Assembly (NCBI RefSeq): GCF_000327385.1
Contig: NW_008707965.1
Span: 562,787-626,786 of the forward strand
DNA from: Lottia gigantea
Taxonomy: Eukaryota; Mollusca; Gastropoda; Lottiidae
Length of the DNA: 64,000 nucleotides
Direction: 5' to 3'
Both the position numbers and the translations under genes were made by a program. Under the pieces are notes generated by a model, which searched no databases, was not told where the DNA came from, and saw nothing but the letters and a program-made list of their open reading frames with translations. This document shows positions 11,101-26,100 of this stretch, in pieces. How positions within the stretch are numbered: position 1 is the stretch's first letter; every line of letters begins with the position of its first letter.

Positions 11101-14100
11101 TAATGAGCCATTATAATATGCTAATTAGTTGTGATACGCATAATATACACCAAATTACAGTATCATAATCACCTTAGAAAACGTGATAAGTGGTCCGTCT
11201 TGGCTGTTACTGCCGGGGTATATTACTGATATCTCACACTTATTATTGCTTATAATGTTAACATTTCACACTATAATACCACATAAAAAACATTTGTGTG
11301 CATGTTTTAGTTCTGTGGGTATTTTATTTTATGTTAACAATTCAGATTCTATATCTCAACTAGCTACATTTACATTCCACAACTGAAAACATTACATTAC
11401 TGTAATTTTATCACATTTGGATACCCCTACACAGATAATCTCTTTATATGTGTTGAAAAATATACAAAACATTACACATGTGTTTAAAAACACAAATTGT
11501 ATCAAAATATAAATTGTCGAAACATTAGAAAAAGAAATTTCTTGGAAAAATTAAAATTATTTCCCTTTATGTTTTTCAGATTGTCCAGTCTAAGTGCTAA
11601 AGATGACTTAACGAAAAATCGTGATTCAGGGGATGGAGGGGGGACAACCCCTGATAGCGCCCCGGGAGGTAAGTCAACTTCTCTTTGCAGGTCATTAAAA
11701 AAGGGCATGAAATGGTGAAAAGACAGGTATACTTATCTTCTTGTCTGTCATGGTGATCAGTATAAATGAAAACAGTTTTAATTTAGTGACAGACAATAAT
11801 GCCGAAAATTGTGATGAATCCTTTTTTTGATATTCAATTAACCAGTCCATAAATTATTCATCCTTTTCATACATCTCTAATTGAAGTATAACATCCATCC
11901 CAAACATTACAAACAATTTTGAAAGTTTTAGTTATTAACATACATACAATTCAGAACTATAATCTTATACATCCTGTGCCTGTTCCAATACAATGTTACA
12001 ACTATTCCCCTAACAATTTACCCTAATATACCTGTATTTATTATTGCAGAGAATCAGATGATCCAGCGCTGTGTTATTGTCCAGCGTGATGATAAAGGCT
12101 ATGGATTAACTGTCAGTGGAGATAACCCTGTTTATGTTCAGTCTGTCAAGGCAGAAGGGGCAGCAGCTAGATGTGGAGTACAGGAAGGAGACAAGATACT
12201 CAAGGTAAGGCTTACTTTTATAATAACAACTTAGTCAAGATATTGTAGGCACTTTCCGTGTCAGAGATTCCTCCTTTCAAACTGACTGACAGAAAGATTT
12301 TTGTGTGTTGTTCACTTTGAAATAGATTTGGCATTTTTTTTTAAACAAAATGTCTATCATTAGGCCTACAACTGCTAGTGTTTCTCATCTGTGTATGCTT
12401 GATAAATGCTGTATAGTATGAAATAGTTAAAAGGTGATCACCTTGACATTTTTGTTGGTTGTTGAAAGGGTAAAACTAGCTCTCTGCAATATACAGATTC
12501 AGCTTATGGAAACTGCCAAGAATTGCTGAATGGTTGATAGAGTGCTCTCTTATGCTCTCACATTTTCATTGAAGAATTCTGTAGTAAGGGAAATAACTCT
12601 GTTATGACTTGCTGTGTATAAACTTGATTATTTCTACTAGGAAGTTATAAATATAAAAGTTGGCAAGTGATCAAAGCTAACTGATTGAAGGAGGAAGATT
12701 TTTAAGTACAGAATTATTGTGGGTTGTAATCAGTCATGGTAAGAAAATACACACTTTAACAGGTTGTTAGTGGCTTTCAAGTTGGATTGCTCTTTGGTAT
12801 TAGTGGGTGAGAGCCAACACCGGACTGATTCTAGAAAACACTAGCACAGGCATCAGAATTATTCCTACCTTGAGGAGAACTCAAACCCACGGCACCTAAT
12901 CGCATAGTAGACAACAAATCCAACTCGCTATCAACAGAGTTATTCCACTACTCTTTGGTATTACTGATAAATTACAATATAAAAAGCCGTTTGCCTAATA
13001 TTTAGCCATTGTTCTAACCTAACCTTGCTGTCCTCAGGGTTGTTTCAATTTTTTAAAGATATTTTAAGTAAATGTATAGTGTAAAATTTGAATTACATTT
13101 CAAACCGATCTTTACAAGTGTATGAGAATAAGCAAGCATTCAAGGCCCCAATTCACAAAAAATCTTACTTAAAACCCATTTAGTAGTAATTGTGGTATTT
13201 CTCTCCATGTAAAATTTCATAATATCGTCAAATTTATATTTTAATATATTTTGTGAAACTGGGCCCAGGATAAGCGTAAGGGATAAAGCTTTCTCTCTGA
13301 AAAAATACTCTGCAACTGCTCTACTCTGCTCTGCTCCTACAACTTTCTATCAGGTTTATACATTAAAGTAGTTTACTATCATTTCCATTCTCACTGTAGA
13401 GTAGCAGTGTGATCAATTTTATGAGTAGTTTATGGTAAATCTATTCTGACTCTATTCACCATGTATCTTTCTATCATCTTATTGGTTGGCTTCAGTTTAT
13501 AATCTTATAGTCTTTTATATTACACTCTGATTCTAGCATCATACTGGTATATCATTATACTTTAGATTCTGGCTTACAGCTTTCTTATTACTTACAATCT
13601 TATTGGGATATGTGATAATTAAGCTTGTGATATACATGTACCAAGGTAGAATTCTGTGGAAATATATTGTTCAAAATCATTGGTGAGACTATAAAATTTT
13701 GATATTGTTATGTATCAACTGAATACTGTTATATAACTTGTAAAAATAACTCAGTCATAACTGGAATTTGAAATTTTGGAATATTAGGACTTTCTATAAA
13801 GTTAAATAAAAAAAAAGTGTATTGTTCTGGTGCTTGGTGAAAAATTAATTGGTGAATGTAAAGTAAACTTGTTCAAAATATTTTTCTGTGATGTTGGTTG
13901 TAGTTATTGCTTTCAGATGATTACGATGAGTTTGTACCACCAGATTATCATCATTCTCTTTATCTTCAATATTAACTGAATTAAACTTAGCTTGTAAGCT
14001 AAATCATAATAAATGATTGTTTGAATGAAACAATTTTCAGATTTGTAAAACAAGTTGGCAAGTTAATATAAAAGTGAATTAAAACAGTTTGTAATGACAT

Positions 14101-17100
14101 TTACATCAGTTGTAGATGCTATCATATATTTTATGTGATTTAAATTGGATAGTGGTTATCTGGAGTAAGTTTAATGTTGATGCATTTGGTGTAATGCATC
14201 AATGAAAGTATTTAGTGGAAAGAATCTTGATTGCAGAGGAATTTCTGAAAGAATATGTCAGCTGGAATTAAGATTTATAGTGTAAGAGGAGGTCAACATT
14301 AAAGTGAATCTCAAAGCATTAGTTGTTGGTTGTTTGAAAAGTGTACATCTAGTAAATCTAGTTTATTTAGCCCCATCAATAAAGCACTAATTAAAGCAGG
14401 TTGGCGTGATACCTACTTTTGTCTTGTAATGTTGCAAGCAAACAGTCTGCTGACTCAATAAGCACTGGCTGTGAAAACCCTGAGGAAAGATAATATTGAT
14501 AGCAAAAATTGATTTTAAAGTGTCATATCATCACGTTAATACGGTCTCAGATGTTTAGCTTTCTTAGTATGGTATTTGAAAGTTAATGATATTCTGTATG
14601 TTTTGATATTTTACGGGTTATTATTTGTGTGTTAGTCTTATGTTATTGTTTTGGCATTACAAATTGGTTTCAATGTTTTACCACTCAGCAAAGTAAATAT
14701 TTTGGAAGTTTATAAGTTTCTAAAGGTTTTGATGTTTCACAGTACTGTTATGTAAATATTTTGAAATTTTGTGAGTTTCTTTATTTTAATGATGTGGTTC
14801 TCTTAATCCCTTGTAGTGTTCCTTCAACCAAAGCATCATTTATAATCAGGGCAATGTATTTGAATTCTAAAGAGGTTTTATAAACTTTTTATGTACATCA
14901 GGGACACTGATAGCATCAATTTGCACCATTCGAATTATCAGTCAGACATCTGTTGTTCCTGCTATTCTACAATAACTTAATAAATGTTTGTTGACCCTTT
15001 GCGATAGTGACATCATAAAACTCTTAGTTTTAGTGAAATTTCAGGAACTGCAGGAACCATAGTCATCTGACTGAAGATTGCAAATTGATGCTTTAAGGGT
15101 CCCTGATTTACTAGAAAACTTCTTTACAATTCCTTTCAGGAAGAGTTGTAGAGTGGTATCACTATCAGGTGCTCCGAATGGTTAAGCATACTTGGCCAGG
15201 CTAGCCTAACATTTGTTGTTTTTTTTTTCAAAAAAATATTTTGACAAGTTTGGCTATGTTTTGATGTTAGCTACTTTTTCAGAAATTCAACTTGTCTTTT
15301 TGATTTATCTGATCACAGCAATATAAACTCTGTAGATTTCTTTATATTTTGTTTTCTTGTCTTCAATCTAGAGAATGTAAATATTGTTAATGTTTGTATA
15401 AGTTTCTGTATGTTTTGATGTTTTACAAGTTAGCAGTCTAAATATTTTGAGAGTTTGTAAATCTCGTAATGTTTTAATGATTTTTGATTAGTTCTAGCCT
15501 TGTTCTACAGTATATAATTCATTCTTTTTAAGATGATGCTGAATTGCTTTTAAAATCCAAGGCCTGTTTTGTGCTTTGCAATTGTAAAGTTCTGAAAAAT
15601 GTGTCTGATCTGTTTAAAGTACTTGATTGGTGTTTTCAATGGGATGTTTACTTTGGAAAGTTTGAGTAGAATTTAAAGAAAGATGAAAAAAAGCATGGTG
15701 CCTTTTTGTTGTGTACTTGTTGATAATCGTTACTGTTCGTTCTGAAAATTTCTCTATTTCTTTGAAACTATCAGTATACGAAAGATTTAATTTTGATGAT
15801 AAGAATATTGGCACACCAAGTAAAGTTACCAGAATTTGAATAAAGTGTAAAATTTACGATGTAAAAAGTTTTATCGTAGTGATCTATACGCAGTTCTATT
15901 TTCAACAGTATTTAAGGTTATTTTGGTTGTTTTGTTACTATATTTAGAATGTTTACCTGTATTTGTTGTTTGTTTATCTCATCAAGTAATCTGGTTTGTG
16001 TTATATCATAAGTAGAATTGAGGAGAAAGTGTAATAAAGCATATTTTGTTTGTTTTGAGAGAAAATGAACACATGTTCTCATTAGTAATAAAATGAATTT
16101 AAAGGTGTTTCTAAAGAATGAAATATGACAGGCATAATCTTTAGGAGAATGACTACTGAAAAGTTAAAGAGCTCATGATTGCAATGAGGAATGTGTTGGG
16201 AGGAAAGCATCTAATGGGTTCAACAAATTATAAGGGCACTTCTACCACTGCTGAAAAGATCACATTAAACTCCTCCTAATATATGACCTTCTCTTCCCAA
16301 TTAGCCTCCATATCTTGAATATGCAATAACTCATGTATTAAGGTTTTACAAAGATTAACACAGAAATTGTCTCAAATCTTTAATTTGATTATGACTAAAT
16401 AGAGCCAAATTTGGCCAAATTAAGGTTCTATAGATACATGCATGTATCAATATGCTTTGAAAGTATTACATGGAATAACATGGACTTAAATTTGTAAGTT
16501 TGTGTCTAGTTTGCTGAAATCTGAAGTCCAGAGCATCCAGATTTCACGATTGTTTTAATGGAAGGAAACTGGATAATAAGTTTTGCTGTAGCCATCATGA
16601 TTCTGTTACTCACTGGCAGAGATCTGGTACATGAGGAAAACTTGTCACAACATGACCTCAGTCAGATCATAACCTACATTTAACAAGGAAAAAATGAGAC
16701 TGTAGTTTTAAATGTGTGATTAATACAGATTGGGTGTAGTTTGGTTTATTTAAAGTTTCTTGGTCACAATTTTTTTGGGTAATTTTTTAATGCTGAGTCA
16801 AATTAAGTGCTGTACCATGATAAAGTAAGATTGTAACTACACAGAGCACTGACTTATTGATGATCACCCTTCTTGTGCTCTTGATGCAAATATGCTACTG
16901 GAATAATTATGTTTAGCAAACATATTTTCAATCTTAAGGCTTTGACCGAGATTTAATAAACCATGAACTTGGAGCTGATACTTAAGAAGATTCAGAAAAA
17001 TACAAGTGTTCCATACATCTCAACTTTAATTTGAATAGAGCTCAATTTATACTGTTGATATGTGTTTCTGATATTTAATACATTATAAGGTTTAGAAGTA

Positions 17101-20100
17101 TGGGTTAAATTTCTAAGATATGTTCTTGGGAAATATAAAATAATAAGCAAAACTCAAGGTGTCCACTTCATATAACACTTCACCTGCCTGGGTAGACCAT
17201 TGAGCCTTTCTGAACAGTGTTTGTCACTGTTTGTCATATGTACCTGAGGTTCCACAACAAGATTATTGTGTTGCTGACAGGATTGTTTTATTTCTGTTTG
17301 ATATTTGTTGCCAATTGATTTATCCTCTGGTAGACAGAGTGTCATCATCAAATCAGATCAATTTTCCTATCAATTGCATGATTCACACGTGCTAATTGAC
17401 TTAGTGGGAAACGACTGGAATTTTTTTTTTGCCTCCTTGTGTGTCAGCAGTCAGTCGGTCAAACTCTTGAAAATTGCTGACCAAGACTGTTCGTGTTCTT
17501 GCAGCATAAATATTCAAAAGGTGGTCCACTAGGAATCTACCCCTAAACTCAATGGTTCACTATTGTTTGCTAACCAAACTTCACCTTATTCTGAATGTAT
17601 TATACAGGTGATGGGTCTTTGCTTGTAAACTCTCTAAAACAAACTTTAGTTATGTTGCAAAGGTGGGCAATTGGACTTATATCATCTGACTTCTGATTTG
17701 ACTTCAGTTTGATTGTTGGTGAGAAAAAAAAATTGAGAAGTAGAGGCTTTAACCAGAGAAGAAGGAAGTCATTATGAGAAATGTATTATTCAATACATGA
17801 CTCTCTAGTCTTAGAGGAAAGGAAATAGGTCATACTGTACTGGAGGATTAAGTGAAATTCATAAAAAAGAATTTAAAAGGATTACTATTGTATTGAAAAA
17901 CTAACAGTAAAATTTTTGGAGTTTTTGGTTGTGATTTATTCTGTAAGTTATTTTAATTTTTGGCTCATAAAATTATAGGACTATCTTACATTCTTACTCA
18001 GCTCACCTTTGTTTATCCTTTTGGAGAGTTCTTGTATTAAAGTGTTATTGTGGTATTTCTTCGTCAGAAAAGTGCCAAACATTTAAAGGACTAAATTTCT
18101 TTATTTATTGAGAGCTGTATTATATATATATATATATATATATATAAATATATATACAGATGAATTGTCAAGAACATGCTGATATCAGATTCTATTCTGG
18201 ATTGATGATCTTACCAATCAGAGGTATTGATTGAAATCATCTAGCTGACAGTCTAGGGCTCCATTCCACAAAAAACTTACAATCAATTTTATAGAGGTAT
18301 TGATTGAAATCATCCAGCTGACAGTCTAGGGCTCCATTCCACAAAAAACTTACAATCAATTTTATAGAGGTATTGATTGAAATCATCCAGCTGACAGTCT
18401 AGGGCTCCATTCCACAAAAAACTTACAATCAATTTTATAGAGGTATTGATTGAAATCATCCAGCTGACAGTCTAGGGCTCCATTCCACAAAAAACTTACA
18501 ATCAATTTTATAGAGGTATTGATTGAAATCATCCAGCTGACAGTCTAGGGCTCCATTCCACAAAAAATTTACAATCAATTTTATAGAGGTATTGATTGAA
18601 ATCATCCAGCTGACAGTCTAGGGCTCCATTCCACAAAAAACTTACAATCAATTTTATAGAGGTATTGATTGAAATCATCCAGCTGACAGTCTAGGGCTCC
18701 ATTCCACAAAAAACTTACAATCAATTTTATAGAGGTATTGATTGAAATCATCCAGCTGACAGTCTAGGGCTCCATTCCACAAAAAATTTACAATCAATTT
18801 TGTGGTAAGTATTCTGCACTTTGTAGAACGGGGTGCATGATCTGAAGTTGAGAATTCTTTGTTGCAAATTTTGTTGGTGTTATTTTATACATGGGAAAAG
18901 ATCTTTAATATTGATGTCAGTGTATGTGGATTATACTATTCTATTAATTGCATCGTGTGGTTTGAGCAAACATAACGTTGATTGAACTATGTTAAATTTA
19001 AGAAGGTCTGTACTGGATGACCCTATCTAATCAGGATAATTAGTACATATAGACAAGGTTATCAAGACATCCAATACCAACCACTATTTAGTCTAAAAGA
19101 TAAGATATTGTGGTACTGGAATTCGGTATTTGATAAGGTTGATATGCTACATAAATTTCTAATCAGACATATGAAGTTAGATTTTGGTATTTTGAAATCT
19201 TGTAACTATATATTGTAAAAAGCTGCCTCTATTATCATATTTATTGTGGCCCATAGTTTTGGAATTAAAATCTGTACAAGCAAGACAATTCCGTCAATCA
19301 TAAATATCGTCCAAAGAATGGCAAAATTAGGAGTAAAGGTAGTGTAGAAGTGGACTCCTCAATAGAGAAGTATCATCAAGTACGCAAGTGTCTCCTTATC
19401 AAAGGATTAAAGATAGTTATTTATCTGCAAGAACATGCCTCTACTTTTTTTTTTACCTGTGTCTGCTAGGGCTTTGTTGAATGTTCTCTAAGTAATATCT
19501 ATATTTATAATACAATAGATGGTTGGTGCACAGCTTTAAAAGTTGAATAAATAAATTGTTCTTTGTGGTTTACATACCAATATGCATATAATATAAATCT
19601 CTATTGAGAGTCTTTGTACTGTTAAATATATGTTTATTACCGGGAAGTGAATTAAGAATAGCAAGTCTTAGACTTAATGTACTTGTCAAAAACAGTTGTA
19701 GCCTATGAAAGTGTTTCTGAGATATTTCTACCTAGTTGGTAAGTTGGATCTTCATTTTGTTGTCTGCCAACTTGACATTTGTTTTTTAGGCTTTTGGTCA
19801 GCAGAGTTTATGCTAAATTATCTTAGAGAGTGAGATATTAGTTATATATGTATGTTTTGATCTTCACTCAGTTGATTTCCAATTGTTGTTGGTGATATTA
19901 GTTGTTGATTAAAATCTGAGCTTCCAAATCATTTTAAGTTGAAAAGTGAAGTAGGGTGCTAACATGCAAAAAGTGTCAAGTTGTTCTAATGCATGACAGC
20001 AAATCAAAGTCCTGTGTGATACAGGCCGTGCAAGGTAACGATTTATTGAGGGTTGTGAATTGAAAGAGAGTAATTTAATGCTGGTGTCCTGGCAAAATTT

Positions 20101-23100
20101 CCCTCATTCAGCACTGCTTGACATAGTCTATCCTTCTTTGTGAACCCAATCAGATGCACATTTTCTGTGGGGAATAAACTCAACTACAATACTTGTATTC
20201 AAATACCATTAAGGGTTATCGAGTATTTGCATCCCAACAAATACCTACCTATGTTATAATACAGTGCCTGAGTACTGATGTCTTATATTCTACTATTATA
20301 TTATTACAGGTGAACGGTACTTTGGTAACCAATAGAAACCATATAGATGTTGTTAAACTTATCAAATGTAAGTCAAAATATTTTTGTTAATAACATTTTA
20401 CATTTTGAATAATGAAAACACTTCACTTTCCATTATGTACTAGCTCTACATTTCATATGTATACTCACTTTTCAATTTAAGTGTAAACATTTTGCATATA
20501 AAACATGTATACACTTTACATTTGAAATAATTTCCACACTTTTTTTTTCAATATTCAAACTCTACATTTAAAGCATGTACACACTTTACAATTTAAGTGA
20601 AAACATTTTACATTTCCAATATTACCAAACTCCTTTATTGTAAATTCTTTACTTTAAAACAGGATTTAAAACATGTTTACAGTTTACATTGAAAATATAT
20701 ACACAGTTTACATTGAAAGTAAGTACACAGTTTACACTGCAAACATGTACACAGTTTACATTAAAAACAGAAAACAGTTTACATTGAAAACATGTACACA
20801 GTTTACTTTGAAAACATGTATACATTTACATTGAAAACATGACTGTGCATATTTTACATTAAGAATATGTACACATTTATATCTCCATTGTGAGACGTTT
20901 TGCATCTTCAATTTGACACATTTTGCATTTTCAATGGACACTATTCATTTCAAATTTGTATTCGACTATAACTAGTTCAAATACAAAAAATTACTCATTC
21001 TGCATTGAAAGTATGTCCATCATTTTATAAACATCTTTTTGTAACATGCAGTAAATTTCTTTGCATATCATAACTTTATCCATGATCTGAATTTTTACAA
21101 ATTTGTATGCAGTAGTTATATAACTCCTAGTGTTATTAACACTCATCTGAACAACAGATCTATATTCTAATTAAATTAGCAGTATTTAGTTTAAGTTGAT
21201 AGATACTTTGCCAAATTTATTCTCTGATTCCTCATCTGCTTTCATCTTAGATCTATGTTGAATCAATTTTCAAATGAAATTCCATAACATTTTGATAACA
21301 TGAGACATGAAATTAAACCATAAGACAAGAATTTTTTGATTGTTCGTGTTATGTGCCACGGACTGTTCATCTTAAAGATACCTTGACTGTAGGAAAGTTA
21401 AGATTAGTTGGCTATTAATGGTGTCTTTACTCGATTTCCCACATTGCATACTGCATGGTGGGACTTGGGTCAAGCCCGTACTGCAGTGGAAAAGAAGGAC
21501 TTCACGAACCATTTCAATTCAGTTGATCCTGCTTCCATTTTGGACATTTCTCAAGAAGAAACTGTCATATATATTTATTCTTATCAAAACTATTATTTCA
21601 TTTGCTCCAAATAGGTAGCAAAATAATGTCAAGTTTTAAGTATAGAGACGATATACATGTATAACTAGAGAATAGGGTGTGGTCTAATTTAATCTTGTTA
21701 CAGTATTAATGTGTCATTTGACCAACTGTTACTATATATAGACGACCTCAATATTCAGCAAGTATGACTGACATACAAGTTATTCTCTAGGTATATATGA
21801 CTCACTGTTATATATATCGCATACTAATATAATTCATTTAGTGTTCAGAGTTATTATGAATATACTCAGTTTTGACATGCTGTAAGAAACAGGTATATAA
21901 AAGCTCTTTTGTCGCAGTTGAGATTGACAATAATACGCTTCAATACTCTTAATAATATAGACATATATTTGAAAGTGACATTTCCTGATAATAAAAGAAG
22001 TACTCTCTAACTTTGTCCTATTTAATTTGTGTTAAACAAGATCTGGAAAGACTGATTACTGTATTTTTTTCAAGGCCTGTAATTGCACTTTGCATATATG
22101 CCAAAAAGAGCAGTTAGACCTGGCCTTATTGGTTTAATTTGTATTCTACAGTGTAGCAAATTATGGTATAACATTGTAAAAACTGATTATGACAGTATTG
22201 TTGCTTGTTAACCTTTAGATCCAGAGTTCACTCCAGGCCAAGATAGTACCAACAGAATTTCACTGTCCTAAGCAAACTTTTGCTGATTACTCACTGCATA
22301 GTGTTGCCTTCTCCAATTAGGAACAGAAATTGAGTGTATAGATTATATATCTCTTTCAAGTAGGTAGCTGAATATCAGCCTTGTCCAACCCGAGTTTGTT
22401 ATATTGACAGTGCTGTACCTTGTTATTGCAGTACACTATTACAGCTATTTGTCTATGTTACAAGTTTAATCTATAGGGTGTATTTCACTTTATTTGTAAA
22501 CACACCTGTCTTACTATTGTCTATTATATTGATGCAGTTCAACTTTTAATTGTATTGACAGTATTGTATTCTCTGAAGGTGTGCTGATGATTCAAATCTC
22601 GTCTATATCCACATGAAGGCAAATGACGCAAGAGCCTCATGCTGAAATGGCAAAAAAAAAATGTTTAAAAAATAAAAGTTACAGATGGGATATCACTTAT
22701 TTGATGTGTAACACAATGGTGATTATCGTTTGAAGTCAACAGAAAGTGTTGCGCACATAACTGATTTCAAAGAAGAATGGATTTTTGCCTCATACAAAAA
22801 AAAACCTACTTATGGCCCTGATAGATGATCACTATGTTTTTTGCTATTTATCTTGTGATCAGGTAAAATTAAATGAAAGAATTATGAAGATGAAAATATT
22901 TCCCTCCAAAAATACTGTTAGCTCTGTAGATACGCCAATCTGATAAACCAAGTCTCAAGGTGAAACAATGTATTCTAAATTATAAACCACATTTGTGACT
23001 ATCATCACAGTAGGCTAAACTATCATAGTGGAACAATATCTCAATCTTGAATGATAAACTCTTTGAGTGGGTTTGGTTAAATTTATGGCCTAAACTCCAA

Positions 23101-26100
23101 CATATTAAAAGTCAAAATTCTAAAAATCTTTCAATTTTCTTTTCAAGCCACCACCCAGTCTTAAATGTTCAGTTTCATATTATTGTTGACACCCCTTATA
23201 TAGTCAAAAAATGTTGACATCCATTAAAGCAATGACATTTTTTGATATTCACCACTTGAAATATTTAAAATTTAATAAGAGATAATATATGAATATGTGT
23301 CCTATAATAAATGTAAAATTGGATTAGGTTAACCATGCATGAAAATTTTACGTGAATTTTAGCTTGAAATTAAAGTATGTATGAAAAGGTTGTAATTTGA
23401 CACAAGAATGTATCATTTGTCTGCGCCGTTCTTAAGCCATTCTTTTTAGAAACCAAAATGAAGCTGAAAAGCATTTGAATTGTATTTAGTTGCACATTTG
23501 TGTCAGGGATTCAACCCAAGCTGAGGTACAGATGCTAAAAAAAAACAAGTCAGCTGAAATATGTTATTTTGTTTAACATCATGGTTAGTAATTCCTGGTG
23601 AAGACAGAATTTTTGACACTTTTAGTTCAGTATGATAGGCAGCACAAGTATATGAGAAACACTGGCCTGGCATGAACTATGAAATCTGGTATCCATCAAA
23701 ATGACCACCTAAGATTATTTGTTCAGACTATGATACAGTTTTACTTGCTTCACAAGTATATTCAGCTTAAAAAACTAAAAACTTTTTGATAAAAACAATG
23801 AGTGTTTAGTTAACTTTTTAACCTATTGTCTCACAGACTTTTGGTGACAATTTTTCAGACACTGGGTGTCGTTTCTTAACAATATCTGAAGGTTATAAAA
23901 GACTGGAGATCAGTGGCTAATGTCAGAGAGCATGTGTTAATGATTTACCCTTCATTGATGTGTATGGATAAAAAAGGCTAGCGGAAGGTGAGAGTGGGGA
24001 TTATTTCCCTTCAGTCTGAACACCTCTACAAGTTAAAACAATAGTGGCAATTATTGACCTAATTCCGATCATAGCCATGATCGTCAAGTCTTCATATTCA
24101 TGAGTTGATGTACTGGAAATGTCTGGTTGATCATGTCTCATAGAGACGGCTTAGTTCCTGAAAAAACTGGTACCATCTGAAGACCAGATGTGAAGGCCAC
24201 CATGTTGAAAATATTTGATTTCTGGTCTGATAAAGCTCACTATCATCAACCACTTGTTTTTAAAACTTGATCATTTGTATTTACCCATGTTGATTGGTGT
24301 ATGCCCCTTTCAAATAATAAAAATTCATTGACCAGAGTGGTATGTCCAAAATTTTACTATTACATGTGAGCTATTTCAAGCCAGCATTTCTCAAAAATCA
24401 TAAAAGACATGTCACAAGAGTAGGATAAGGACAAGTACCCTCAAGATTCACTGTAGAGTATTTTATGATTGTTTTCTTTTGACTTTCTAAAATATTCCTT
24501 AATAATTACTATATACAAAAAGTATTAATAAACACATTATTTCAAAAAAAGCAAATTAGTTATAGCAATAGTATTTCTCATAAGTTTTAAATGAATATTT
24601 CAAGAATATTCTCAGATTCATATTTCCTTTTTCCTCAAAATGTCTGACTACTTCCTGGTAAATGGCAGATAAATATCTTGGCCTATTGACTGGTATAAAG
24701 AATAAGAGAGTTGGTAAGGAAAAAGAGTGAAATGTGGTAGAAGTTAGGTGGTAACTGACTAGGAAGTAAGAATAGAAAGTTTTCGTGTTGAAGGTAACTG
24801 GGATATATTAATATCTGATAAATTGATCGGTTTTAAACTCGGGACTGTTTCCTATATATTATATAACCTTGGATAACTAAAGAGTACTGAGGTAGGAACT
24901 ATTTTTTAACTATATCTAACTGCTTGCACACATTTAGCAATATTTTCTGTAGCACTAGGAATTGATAATTAAAGAAATGTTAGGAAACATTTTCAATATT
25001 CACAACCTGGAATATAATAAACTAAAGCTTACTATTAGCACTGATGTTTTCTAAAAAAAAATTTAACCTTCGGATTTTTACTGCAGACACAAAAGAAGTG
25101 ATAACATTGTATACTTAGGAAAATTATAAATTATAAAATATGTAAGACAATTCTTTATTCCTTCCATTTTTTAGTTTTTTGAATTAACCACTATGAAGTA
25201 TACTGCTAGGAACATCTTAAAACAGTTCTGTTCTAATGCTGTCATCACTAACTTGACTAACTATCTTTTAAGTGGTAGAGCATTGCAGTTTGATTCCTTT
25301 TGCGTTCCATTATTTCCTATGATTAACCAAAATTAAAATTTATCATGACAATCTGCGTATCAAATCTAATTGTATATTTGAAGGTTTACTTCTAGAACAT
25401 TTTAAATTTCTACAGAATTTTTAAGAAATGCTAATCAAAATTTAACTTAATTAGCCATAACTAAAATTTTTTGTCATATATTGCTAATACAAATTTTAAT
25501 TGAACCTTGATTGGGGTCAACCCAATCTTAGTTGTTTTCATTCCTCTTCACTGTATTGGTAAAGTAACTGACCTGTTCTAGCTGCTACCAATTATCTGTA
25601 TCACCAAACTGTTATTTTGGATTTCGGGTTTTGTTTTGTGGTTCAGATCATTAGTACTTGAGTTTTCAATGTACTATTCCACCTGGGAGTCCATGGTTGT
25701 GAAATAAAGAACCATAATTTTCTAGCTGATGTTTATTTTTCTAATATGGTGGTCTCAGTAGGTCTGGGAACTCAGATATTATATAGATCAAATATCAGGT
25801 CATGTTTGTATTATACTAGCATTGTTGATTTTAGTATATTACCAGTCTTGTCCAGCTGGAGCTCTTAAATGATCCTGATGATTCTGGAAAACAGGATGTG
25901 ACTAGAAATAAAGTCCTGGTGTTGTCTCTATTTTGAAGAATCAAATATAACTATCAAACTTATTTCTTGTCTATCTCATTGATTTTTCCAATTTTTTTGG
26001 ACTTGTTTGTGATTAAACATACATGGCCATTATGTCCTGCTTTATTTTCTATGAGGCAAATTTATAGAGCAGTTCTTTTCAATGTAATAACTGACAAAGT

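Larger units (their letters stand above)
5179..11579 (+). other. Intron 1 (6.4 kb)
   Basis: GT at 5179 to AG at 11578-11579. Holds the 32-bp and 29-bp minisatellites and one long-armed MITE. The frames open at 9748-10081, 10722-10925 and 11183-11386 look non-coding (no homology, no splice context). Confidence 0.85.
12205..20309 (+). other. Intron 3 (8.1 kb)
   Basis: Splits the PDZ coding region after residue 117. Holds a SINE head, two small inverted-repeat elements, a TA microsatellite, the 73-bp array and a retroposon fragment. Otherwise unremarkable AT-rich sequence. Confidence 0.85.

Noticed and set aside
21408-21618. Overlapping frames of 68 and 66 codons after exon 4
   Set aside because: Slightly GC-richer DNA, but no homology, no splice-site support and no phase fit; possibly an unrecognised repeat fragment.
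22570-22650. Possible tRNA-like SINE on the minus strand (gagatttgaatcatc)
   Set aside because: Only a weak B box is visible, with no convincing A box or body.
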